This document shows, one piece after another, positions 1-7,535 of a stretch of 64,000 nt of DNA (within the stretch, counting starts at the first letter, position 1; every line of letters begins with the position of its first letter). The translations under genes were made by a program, and so were the position numbers. Under the pieces are notes generated by a model, which saw only the letters and a list, made by a program, of their open reading frames with translations, had not been told where the DNA came from and did no database searches. The stretch comes from an uncultured delta proteobacterium (GTDB taxonomy: Bacteria > Desulfobacterota > Desulfobulbia > Desulfobulbales > Desulfocapsaceae): contig CAIQWD010000108.1 of assembly GCA_903875445.1 (NCBI GenBank), positions 1 through 64,000 of the forward strand, written 5' to 3'.

Positions 1-703
1 AACGGGGATAGCACTCAGCGACCTGACTGCCAGTCGGGTTGGCGACCATCTGGTATTGAAGATCAACGACCCGGCCAATCCTGGAGCAACCGACCAGATT
101 ACCATCGAGAACTGGAATAACGCCGGATACCGCATCGAGAAGGTCCAGTTTGCCGACGGTTCGGAAATAACAGCCTTGCAATTGAGCAACCTAGCGATGA
201 CCGGGACAGCCGGAAACGATACAATTACACTTTGGACGGATGGAACTTTTGCAGACGGCGGGGCCGGCGACGACATCATCACCGACCAGGGGGCGGGCAC
301 CAACGTACTCCGAGGCGGATCGGGCAATGACATGATCACCTTCAGTTCTAATTCGACCAATACGATCGAAGGCGGATCCGGCGACGATCTCATCAAGATA
401 GACACTTATTATACCAGCAACTTGGACTACGGTAACACCTTCTCCGGGGGCACCGGCAATGACCGCATCGAGGCAGGTGGCGGCGCCGACACCTATCTTT
501 TCAACCGCGGCGATGGTCAGGATACGATCAACGATTTCGGTATTAACTGGGGATACGGTTCGGTCGGAACCGACAAAATTGTCTTCGGAACGGGGATAGC
601 ACTCAGTGACCTGACCGCCAGTCGGGTTGGAGATCATCTGGTATTGAAGATCAACGACCCGGCCAATCCCGGAGCAACCGACCAGATTACCATCGAGAAC
701 TGG
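1..703 (+). repeat. Direct repeat of ~115 bp within the RTX gene (copies at 1-115 and 589-703)
   Basis: The two copies lie exactly 588 bp (196 codons) apart and differ at only a handful of mostly synonymous bases. They encode the same module ending in TIENW. This shows recent duplication or gene conversion of a repeat unit of the RTX protein; more copies probably lie left of the window. Confidence 0.9.
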
Positions 704-1273
704 TTCTCAAATAGTGGTTATCAAATCGAAAACTTTTCCTTCAATAACGGCACGACCCTTACCGCCAATCAACTGCTTGCGCAACTGCCGGTTCAGAGTA
801 TCGGAACCACCGGGAATGACACCCTCTCCGGCTATGATGGAGTGGATCATATGGACGGTGGAGCCGGAAATGACACCTTGCTGGCCTACGCCGGTAATGA
901 CCGTTTAAATGGCAACCTTGGCAACGACGTTCTCACCGGCGGAGCCGGAAACGATACCTTTGTCTTCAATACCCTCTTGAACGCCGCGACCAACAAAGAC
1001 ACCATCACCGACTTTACCCCCGGCCAGGACAAGATCGAACTGAGTCGCGCCATCTTTTCGGCTTTGCCGGCGGAGGGCACACTTGCCTCCTTCGCTTATC
1101 TTGCCTCGCCAAGCGGAGCTGCGGCCGACGAGAATCATCATATCCTCTACAATACCACCTCCGGCGCCCTGCTCTACGACGCCGACGGCAACGGCCAAGG
1201 CGTGGCGATCGAATTTGCCACCCTCACTAACAAACCGGTGATCAAGGCCGACGATTTCATCATCGTGTCGTGA
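1..1273 (+). CDS. RTX (hemolysin-type calcium-binding) secreted protein, C-terminal part, 5' truncated by window edge
   Basis: The reading frame is already open at base 2, so this is only the C-terminal ~423 residues of a larger protein. Glycine/aspartate nonapeptide repeats of the GGxGNDxLx type recur (e.g. GGAGDD, GGSGND, GGTGND, GGAGND), which in RTX proteins bind calcium and fold outside the cell. Between the repeat blocks lies a module of the hemolysin-related type (GTGIALSDLTASRVGDHLVL), present twice. The C-terminus resembles serralysin-type ends: TFVFNT, DTITDFTPGQDKIELS, and a final hydrophobic DDFIIVS, the expected uncleaved type I secretion signal. Export by the ABC/HlyD pair immediately downstream is inferred from order and strand. 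Whether the missing N-terminal part is an adhesin, protease or toxin cannot be seen. Confidence 0.93.
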   Translation, partial: TGIALSDLTASRVGDHLVLKINDPANPGATDQITIENWNNAGYRIEKVQFADGSEITALQLSNLAMTGTAGNDTITLWTDGTFADGGAGDDIITDQGAGTNVLRGGSGNDMITFSSNSTNTIEGGSGDDLIKIDTYYTSNLDYGNTFSGGTGNDRIEAGGGADTYLFNRGDGQDTINDFGINWGYGSVGTDKIVFGTGIALSDLTASRVGDHLVLKINDPANPGATDQITIENWFSNSGYQIENFSFNNGTTLTANQLLAQLPVQSIGTTGNDTLSGYDGVDHMDGGAGNDTLLAYAGNDRLNGNLGNDVLTGGAGNDTFVFNTLLNAATNKDTITDFTPGQDKIELSRAIFSALPAEGTLASFAYLASPSGAAADENHHILYNTTSGALLYDADGNGQGVAIEFATLTNKPVIKADDFIIVS

Positions 1274-1334
1274 TGCAGGGATAACTCCGAGGAACGGGAC
1301 TCTTTTCAGTACCCGTAGAAGCGCCCCCTCTCTG

Positions 1335-1386
1335 GCGCAGGCGGCGCTCCGGAAGCACATCTCCGGAGCGCCGCCTGCGCCTTTTT
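1335..1386 (+). terminator. Rho-independent terminator after the RTX gene
   Basis: A perfect 19-bp inverted repeat (1335-1353 and 1362-1380, GC-rich) with an 8-base loop is followed by CTTTTTC. It ends the RTX transcript 62 bases after its stop codon and separates it from the exporter genes, which therefore probably have their own promoter. Confidence 0.93.
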
Positions 1387-1640
1387 CATCTTTACCCGGC
1401 AAGGTAGGGATAACTCCCAAGGTATTTTCTAACTTTTTTTCAAAAGTGTAAAGAAATCGGGCCGATTGTAGGAAAAATGTCGGAAAACATGTGTAGAACA
1501 TGGAGACGAGTTGAAAAAAGAGTGATGTTGGCGGTCGCTTGAAGAAACTGACTTTTTTAAAATGGTGCGTAAAACGCACCCACGATACCACCTTGAAAAC
1601 TAACCGGAATAAGAAAAACAACTAGCGGCAAAACGAATTT
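1387..1640 (+). other. Intergenic region between RTX gene terminator and exporter operon
   Basis: No gene is supported here. The stretch is AT-richer than its surroundings and must hold the promoter of the exporter operon, but I cannot single out a convincing -35/-10 pair. A short direct repeat (GGGATAACTCC) occurs at about 1278 and 1407, flanking the terminator hairpin. Confidence 0.5.
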
Positions 1641-4223
1641 ATGACGAAACTCATCGAAGTTGCAGCCCCTAACCACGAAACAGGCCTCCTGCCCTGCTGC
1701 CGCCATCTGGCAAGGCAGACGGGACATGAAGCCTTTCTCACTCATCTTAATAATCTGAAGGAAATCCCCGGTCCGAAAGGACGGCAGGAGACCCTTGAAA
1801 GCATCGTTCGTGCCGGAAGGGCGGAAGGCCTGCAAACTCTCATCCTGCATTTGTCGCCTGACCAACTTCCCGCCCTCACCGGACAACTGCCGGCGGTGAC
1901 CGAACTGCGCGACGGCCACTATGTGGTTCTCGCCGGAATGAACGACAATGAGGCCCAAGGCGAGAGCACCGTGACCGTCCTCACCCCTCGGCGCGACGGA
2001 CAGATGCAAACCGAACAACTCGCGCGGCAGGCCTTTCAGGCAAGCTGGACCGGTGGCCTGCTTCGCTTTGAAAAAATCAATACCGCATTGGTCTGCTTTT
2101 CCCTCATCGCCCGTGAGCATAAGATCGAGCTGACCCGCGACCGCCTGCTCCACGAATACAACCTCGGCACGGACGAAATCCCCAAAAACACCCTCCTGCG
2201 GATGGCCAAAGAAGTGGGCCTGAAGGCCAGGCTGTTAAAACTCTCCTGGAGCGGGCTTGTCAATCTGCAGAAGGCCTATCCGGCCATCGCCGTCCTCGGT
2301 AACGGCCGACATCTGGTCCTTGCCGGGATGAGCGAACGAGGGGAAAAAGATCAACCGAAAGAACTGGCCATCGCCTGCTTCGACCCTCTGGCCGGCAGCG
2401 GCGGCGCCCATGTGCGATTGAACCGGCAGGAGTTCGAGGCAATCTGGGGCGGCAAGGTCTATGTCGTCAAACGCCCCTATAAACTCAGCGACGAGTCCCA
2501 GCCTTTTTCCCTGCGCTGGTTTATTCCCGAGATTCTCAAACAAAAAATCACCTTTATCGATATTACCCTGGCGGTCCTCTTTATCAACGCCATCTCCCTG
2601 GTGACGCCGATCTTTTTCCAGATCGTCATCGACAAGGTCCTGGTGAACCAGGCCTACACCACCCTGCATGTCCTCGGCATCGGTATGGCCGCGGCGCTTG
2701 CGGTCAACGGTGGGCTTGATTTTCTTCGCGATTACCTTCTTCTCCATGCCACCAACAAGATCGATCTGCGGGTAACCGGGCGGACCTTTAAGCATCTTCT
2801 CAGCCTGCCGCTTGATTTTTTCGAACACGTCGCCGCCGGCGTTTTGACCCAGCATATGCAGCAGACCGCGAAGATCCGCAATTTTCTTACCGGCAACGTC
2901 TTTCTCACCATGCTTGAGGCGACTTCGCTGTTCGTCTTCCTGCCCTTCCTGTTCTTCTATAGTTTCAAACTCACCGGCATTGTTCTGGTTTTCACCCTGG
3001 CAATCGCCTCGATCATCGGGGTGCTGATCGTCCCCTTCAAACGGCGGTTAAACGCCCTTTACGAGGCCGAAGGCAGCCGTCAGGCGATGCTTGTCGAAAC
3101 CATCAATGGCATGGCCACGGTGAAGGCCATGGCGATTGAGCCCCTGCTCCGTAAGCAGTGGGAAAACAAGGTGGCGAAAGCCGTCAGCATGCAGTTTCGG
3201 GTCGGCAAGATTTCCATCACCGCCAAATCGCTTACCCAGTTTTTGGAGAGAATGATGACGGTGATCCTCATCTGGATGGGTGCCTCGCAGGTGTTTGACG
3301 GCACGCTGACGGTCGGCGCCCTCATCGCCTTCCAGATGCTTGCCGGCCGGGTGACTTCACCGCTGGTGCGACTGGTCGGCCTTGTCCATCAATATCAGGA
3401 GGCGGCGCTGTCGGTTGAAAAACTCGGCCTGATTATGAACGCCAGGCAGGAGTGGGGGGCCGATCGACACGGCGTCCGGCCTTCTCTTGCGGGCGACATC
3501 GTCTTCGAGCGGGTGAGTTTTCGCTATGCCCCCGACCTGCCCAATGCCTTAAAAGAAATCTCTCTCATTATCCCCGCAGGAAAGACCCTGGGTATTGTCG
3601 GCCCGAGCGGCTCCGGCAAAACGACGCTGACCCGCATGCTGCAGAAGGTCTATTTTCCGTCCACCGGCACCATCAGGATCAATAACTGCTATCTGAACGA
3701 GTTGGATACCGCCCATCTCCGGCAAAACATGGGGGTGGTACTGCAGGAAAATTTTCTCTTTCATGCGACAGTGGCCGAGAATATCCGGGCCGGTCAGGCT
3801 GCGGCCTCGCGGCAGCAGATCATCCACGCAGCTCTTATGGCCGGGGCCGACGAATTTATCGTTCAGCTGCCCCAGGGCTATGACACCATGCTCGAAGAGG
3901 GCGCGAAAAACCTGTCCGGCGGCCAGCGGCAGCGCCTGGCCATCGCCAGGGCACTCCTTACCTCGCCTGAGATCCTGATCTTCGACGAGGCCACCAGCGC
4001 CCTCGATCCGGAAAGCGAACGGATAGTCCGGGAGAATCTGGTGCAGATGGCGAAGAACCGCACGGTGGTCATCGTCTCGCATCGGCTGTCGATGCTGAAA
4101 GATGCCGACAGCATTCTGGTACTCGCGGGCGGCGAACGGGTTGGGCACGGGTCGCATGCAGAGCTGCTTGAGGATTGCGGACTCTATCGCCATCTCTGGC
4201 AACAGCAGATGGAATTGAAATAA
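1641..4223 (+). CDS. Type I secretion ABC transporter (HlyB/LapB-like) with two tandem C39-peptidase-like domains
   Basis: This 860-residue inner-membrane exporter couples ATP hydrolysis to secretion of the RTX substrate. Residues ~12-144 and ~146-280 both look like C39-like domains: each has an N-terminal helix in place of the catalytic cysteine motif (PCC at 18-20, VCFS at 151-154), a late His (H93 in DGHYVVL, H224 in GRHLVL) and the same LAGM continuation. Neither has the catalytic Cys box, so they probably bind substrate rather than cleave it. The six-helix membrane domain spans ~300-575. The ATPase has Walker A GPSGSGKT (654-661), signature LSGGQ (758-762), Walker B ILIFDE (778-783) and H-loop H814. 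HlyB-type proteins usually have one such N-terminal domain and ~710 residues, so the doubled domain explains the extra length. Confidence 0.95.
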   Translation: MTKLIEVAAPNHETGLLPCCRHLARQTGHEAFLTHLNNLKEIPGPKGRQETLESIVRAGRAEGLQTLILHLSPDQLPALTGQLPAVTELRDGHYVVLAGMNDNEAQGESTVTVLTPRRDGQMQTEQLARQAFQASWTGGLLRFEKINTALVCFSLIAREHKIELTRDRLLHEYNLGTDEIPKNTLLRMAKEVGLKARLLKLSWSGLVNLQKAYPAIAVLGNGRHLVLAGMSERGEKDQPKELAIACFDPLAGSGGAHVRLNRQEFEAIWGGKVYVVKRPYKLSDESQPFSLRWFIPEILKQKITFIDITLAVLFINAISLVTPIFFQIVIDKVLVNQAYTTLHVLGIGMAAALAVNGGLDFLRDYLLLHATNKIDLRVTGRTFKHLLSLPLDFFEHVAAGVLTQHMQQTAKIRNFLTGNVFLTMLEATSLFVFLPFLFFYSFKLTGIVLVFTLAIASIIGVLIVPFKRRLNALYEAEGSRQAMLVETINGMATVKAMAIEPLLRKQWENKVAKAVSMQFRVGKISITAKSLTQFLERMMTVILIWMGASQVFDGTLTVGALIAFQMLAGRVTSPLVRLVGLVHQYQEAALSVEKLGLIMNARQEWGADRHGVRPSLAGDIVFERVSFRYAPDLPNALKEISLIIPAGKTLGIVGPSGSGKTTLTRMLQKVYFPSTGTIRINNCYLNELDTAHLRQNMGVVLQENFLFHATVAENIRAGQAAASRQQIIHAALMAGADEFIVQLPQGYDTMLEEGAKNLSGGQRQRLAIARALLTSPEILIFDEATSALDPESERIVRENLVQMAKNRTVVIVSHRLSMLKDADSILVLAGGERVGHGSHAELLEDCGLYRHLWQQQMELK

Positions 4224-4241
4224 CACCACAAAAGAGAAGAT

Positions 4242-5606
4242 ATGAACATGGTCAAGAAAAAACTTACCAACGATGTCTTGGAGTATCAACCGGATGCAGT
4301 GGAAATCGAAGAACGGCCGGTACCGGGAAAAATTCGCTGGGTGCTCTACCTGATCCTCGGCTCGCTCGTCGTCTCGGTGGTCGGAGCCATCATCTTCCAG
4401 GTGGATCGCATCGTTGTCGCCGAGGGAGAGCTGATCACCACGGCGCCTACCATCGTTGTCCAACCTCTCAGCACGGCGGTGGTCCGCTCCATCAATGTGC
4501 AGATCGGCGATACGGTGGAAAAGGGGCAAGTGTTAGTGACCCTTGATCCGACTTTTACCAGCGCCGACCTGAGCCAGTTGAGCAAACAAAACCTCACCCT
4601 CGGCGTGCAGATCAGGCGCATCAAGGCGGAACTGCACAATAAACCTTTTAGCCCGAGAGCGGAAGAGGGAGAAGACGGCCTCCTGCAGGAGCAGGTGCTC
4701 CGCCAGCGCCAGCTGATCTTTGCCAAAAGCAAACAGATGACCGAAGACAAAAGCGCGGCCCTTGAGGCAAAGCTCGCCCTCAACGCGGTGCAGCGCCAGG
4801 GGCAGGAACAGCAAGTGAAGCTACTCCGCGATGTTGAGGGTACAACGGCCAAGCTGCCGCAAAATGGCAACGAATATCGATTAAAACTCCTTGAAACGCA
4901 GAAGGCCAGATCGCAAGCGGCAAATGCCGTCGACAGCCTCCTGGGCGAAGAGCAGGTGACCAGGAATGAATTAAAGCAGGTCGGATCCGAATGGCAACGC
5001 TTTGTCGAGGAACGAAACGGCGAGCTGATGGAGCAGGAGGTGAAGCTGCGCACCGAACTGGAAAAGGTCCTCGAAGAACTCAACAAGGCCAAACGGATGC
5101 ACGAACTGGTCACCCTTCGCGCCCCGGAAAAAGGCATTGTTCTGAAGATGGCCAAACGCTCCGTCGGATCGATCATCCAGGCGGCCGAACCCTTTATTAC
5201 CCTCGTGCCAAGTGACAGTACCATCGAGGTGGAAGTCGATGTCGAGACCAGGGATATCGGCCGAATACGCGCCGGCGACACAGTCCGGGTGAAGCTTGAT
5301 GCCTTCCCTTTCCAGCGGCATGATACCCTGCCCGGCGCGGTCAGGGTTATCAGCGAGGATGCCCATCAGCGCAACAATCAGCCGGAGGCGGTGGTTGATG
5401 TATCGCCGGACGAAAAACCGGCTACCGCCTTCTATAAAACCAGGGTCAGCCTGCTCGGCACAAGCCTGCGCAATGTGCCGGACGGCTTTCGTCTCATGCC
5501 GGGCATGAAGGTCAGGGCCGAGATAAAGGTCGGACGGCGCAGCGTCATCTCCTATTTCCTCTATCCGATCATCCGCGCCTTTGACGAGAGTCTGCGTGAA
5601 CCATAA
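4242..5606 (+). CDS. HlyD-family periplasmic adaptor (membrane fusion protein) of type I secretion
   Basis: The protein has 454 residues with a short cytoplasmic N-terminus, one transmembrane helix (~31-53), a first biotinyl/lipoyl-like half motif (VRSINVQIGDTVEKGQ, ~81-96), a long charged coiled coil (~105-290), the second half motif (LRAPEKGIVLKM, ~292-303) and a C-terminal beta-barrel domain. In HlyD proteins these bridge the inner-membrane ABC exporter and a TolC channel. It starts 18 bases after the ABC gene, preceded by a purine-rich AAAAGAGAAG site, so the two are co-transcribed. No TolC-type gene is in this operon; an outer-membrane factor would have to be encoded elsewhere. Confidence 0.95.
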   Translation: MNMVKKKLTNDVLEYQPDAVEIEERPVPGKIRWVLYLILGSLVVSVVGAIIFQVDRIVVAEGELITTAPTIVVQPLSTAVVRSINVQIGDTVEKGQVLVTLDPTFTSADLSQLSKQNLTLGVQIRRIKAELHNKPFSPRAEEGEDGLLQEQVLRQRQLIFAKSKQMTEDKSAALEAKLALNAVQRQGQEQQVKLLRDVEGTTAKLPQNGNEYRLKLLETQKARSQAANAVDSLLGEEQVTRNELKQVGSEWQRFVEERNGELMEQEVKLRTELEKVLEELNKAKRMHELVTLRAPEKGIVLKMAKRSVGSIIQAAEPFITLVPSDSTIEVEVDVETRDIGRIRAGDTVRVKLDAFPFQRHDTLPGAVRVISEDAHQRNNQPEAVVDVSPDEKPATAFYKTRVSLLGTSLRNVPDGFRLMPGMKVRAEIKVGRRSVISYFLYPIIRAFDESLREP

Positions 5607-5682
5607 CAAGTAAATGAATAAAAATGAGAGTAATTACAGGCCGTTTTAAAACCATCCAATTTTCAACCATAGAAGGAACCTC

Positions 5683-6732
5683 ATGACAAGATTTCCGATA
5701 CGTCGGCTTCAAATCTTCATCCCCGTCCTCTTTCTCCTTAGCGGTTGCGGGGCATTAACCGGGCTGCCCGGGCATGGCGGCGGCAAGCGCTTTGCCGTCG
5801 AACAGGAACTGATTGCCGCGGCGACCAGGGGCGCCATCAAGCAGATTGATCTGACCGCAATCCACGGCAAAAAGGTTAATCTTTTTGTCAATGCGATCGG
5901 CGATACCGGCTCCGGCACCCTTACGGGAGGCAAGTATTCCGTTGTTTCCCTGCTGCGCGGCGACTACATTCAGGCCCCTCCAACCCTTGAGACCTCGACC
6001 TTTCCCCGCTATTCGTCGACGACTTCCTCTGGTTCTTCGACCAACACCTCCGGATCCACTCAACAAAACCAGGGGAGTACGACAACCGGCACTGGCGGCT
6101 CAACCTCTTCCACCTCCTCCGGCTCTTCGTCAAGCGACAGCACGACCAGCGGCACGAGCACGACGGACAGTGTCGTACCGATGCCCGACTCGAAAAAGAC
6201 CATGCAAAAGGGCCAGGGTATGGTTGGTCAACTCGGCTTGGAATATAAAGGTCTTGGTGCCTATCAAAATTCCGATCAAATCTCTTCCAATGATCTGCAA
6301 TATCTTTCCGGCCTCCTGCAAACCTACCTTTTCCTCCGAGGGGTGAATGTTGTGCCGCCCTCCGAGGCGGAGATCGATGTCTACGTGACTATCGATGTCT
6401 TCGGCACGGTGCGTAGCCGGGTCGAATGGTTCCTCGCCAATAACGAGATACTTCGGGCCAAAACCGCCCTTGAGGTCCTGGCGGTCGATCATCTGACCGG
6501 CAACCTGATCATGCCGCCGAAATCGGTCGGGGCGGAAGCCGAATACAACGAACAGTATATCCTCTGGGCAGGCCCGGTGCTGATCAAGCAGACCATGCAG
6601 AAAACCAAGCCGTTGCTCAGTGATTTCGGCGAATTTGGTGAACTTAAGAGGATGACGGTGCAACAGGATGTCGCCATTCCTTATCCTTTTCAACTTCAGC
6701 TGGAGCATCTATTCCCGGACGTCGCGGAATGA
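5683..6732 (+). CDS. Outer-membrane-type lipoprotein of the secretion locus, Ser/Thr/Gly-rich linker
   Basis: The start follows a good AGAAGGAA site. The signal peptide ends in a lipobox (LLSGC, lipidated Cys22). Residues ~40-100 form one compact part, 111-163 are almost entirely Ser, Thr and Gly (a flexible, possibly glycosylated linker), and ~168-349 form a second folded region containing YVTIDVFGTVRSRVEW. I do not recognise the family. It lies 76 bases after the HlyD gene on the same strand and is probably the last gene of the export operon. A role in surface attachment or outer-membrane assembly of the RTX protein is a guess from position only. Confidence 0.85.
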   Translation: MTRFPIRRLQIFIPVLFLLSGCGALTGLPGHGGGKRFAVEQELIAAATRGAIKQIDLTAIHGKKVNLFVNAIGDTGSGTLTGGKYSVVSLLRGDYIQAPPTLETSTFPRYSSTTSSGSSTNTSGSTQQNQGSTTTGTGGSTSSTSSGSSSSDSTTSGTSTTDSVVPMPDSKKTMQKGQGMVGQLGLEYKGLGAYQNSDQISSNDLQYLSGLLQTYLFLRGVNVVPPSEAEIDVYVTIDVFGTVRSRVEWFLANNEILRAKTALEVLAVDHLTGNLIMPPKSVGAEAEYNEQYILWAGPVLIKQTMQKTKPLLSDFGEFGELKRMTVQQDVAIPYPFQLQLEHLFPDVAE

Positions 6733-6757
6733 ACGGACAGACTTAAGTGCTAGGCGT

Positions 6758-7435
6758 ATGAAACCGACACAAGCACAATTTGCGGCTTACCAGCAAATAT
6801 TCGACTACTTCAATCAGCGGTTGTTTGACAACAGACTGCCTGATTGTATGCTCAGTTTTAGTCGACGGCGGCGAAGTTCCCACTCCTTGTTTACCGCCGG
6901 GCAATGGCGAGAGGAAGCCGGTTCAGTTACATCTGAAATGAGTCTGAACCTGAAACAATTGGGAGAAGGTGAGCCAATAGAGGTGATAGCGGTGCTGGTA
7001 CGGCAGATGGTGCATTTATGGCAGGAGAGGTATGGGCAACCTTCCCGGAATGGCTATTTTAATCGACAATGGGCGGAAAAGATGGAGACAATTGGCTTGA
7101 TTCCCACAGCGACGGGTATGCCAGGAGGCCGACGGACAGGGCAAGGGGTAAAACATTACATTCTCGCGGAAGGCCAATTTACACAGGCGTTCCTGGAGAT
7201 ACCGGAGACCTATCTCTGGCCCTTTCGACCAGAGGGATTTGAGGGCGGAAAAAATGAAGAACGTTCACTGAAAGTGATGTATCGGTGTGCCGGGTGCGGG
7301 ATAAAGGTGTGGGGCAAAAGAGGGATAGGATTAGTGTGCGAATGTGGCAGGTTTTTTGCCGATGCAACGGGAGAGACGAAGTCTGGTCTAGGGGAGAAAG
7401 TCTATCATATCTTGGCGGAGCAATATGGTATATAA
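6758..7435 (+). CDS. SprT-like protein with degenerate metalloprotease site (probable pseudoenzyme)
   Basis: 225 residues. The pattern VRQMVHLWQ...QPSRNGYFNRQWAEKM...TGMPGGRRTGQ follows bacterial SprT-like proteins closely, where it normally reads HEMxHLWQ...GYHNxEW. Here the first zinc ligand His and catalytic Glu are Arg82 and Gln83, and the His of the HN-x-x-W motif is Phe101; only His86 remains. The C-terminal zinc ribbon survives (CAGC and a later CEC). The ATG at 6758 is preferred over an in-frame upstream start at 6668, because the latter overlaps the lipoprotein gene by 65 bases and adds residues unlike the family. The SD is weak. Loss of three catalytic positions in an otherwise intact frame suggests a nucleic-acid- or protein-binding role rather than proteolysis. 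Confidence 0.75.
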   Translation: MKPTQAQFAAYQQIFDYFNQRLFDNRLPDCMLSFSRRRRSSHSLFTAGQWREEAGSVTSEMSLNLKQLGEGEPIEVIAVLVRQMVHLWQERYGQPSRNGYFNRQWAEKMETIGLIPTATGMPGGRRTGQGVKHYILAEGQFTQAFLEIPETYLWPFRPEGFEGGKNEERSLKVMYRCAGCGIKVWGKRGIGLVCECGRFFADATGETKSGLGEKVYHILAEQYGI

Positions 7436-7535
7436 AGAAAAACACAGGGAACGTCAAGAATACATAGAGATATCTGGCGAATGAAATGACGAAAAAGAAG
7501 GACTAAACTGTTACATCAAGGCATTTTGCCCCTTG

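Noticed and set aside
191-637. Long open frame on the minus strand inside the RTX gene
   Set aside because: It is the antisense shadow of GC-rich repeat codons; no SD and no protein-like pattern.
3549-4529. 326-codon minus-strand frame across the ABC and HlyD genes
   Set aside because: Lies opposite two well-supported genes with clear motifs; composition is typical of an antisense frame.
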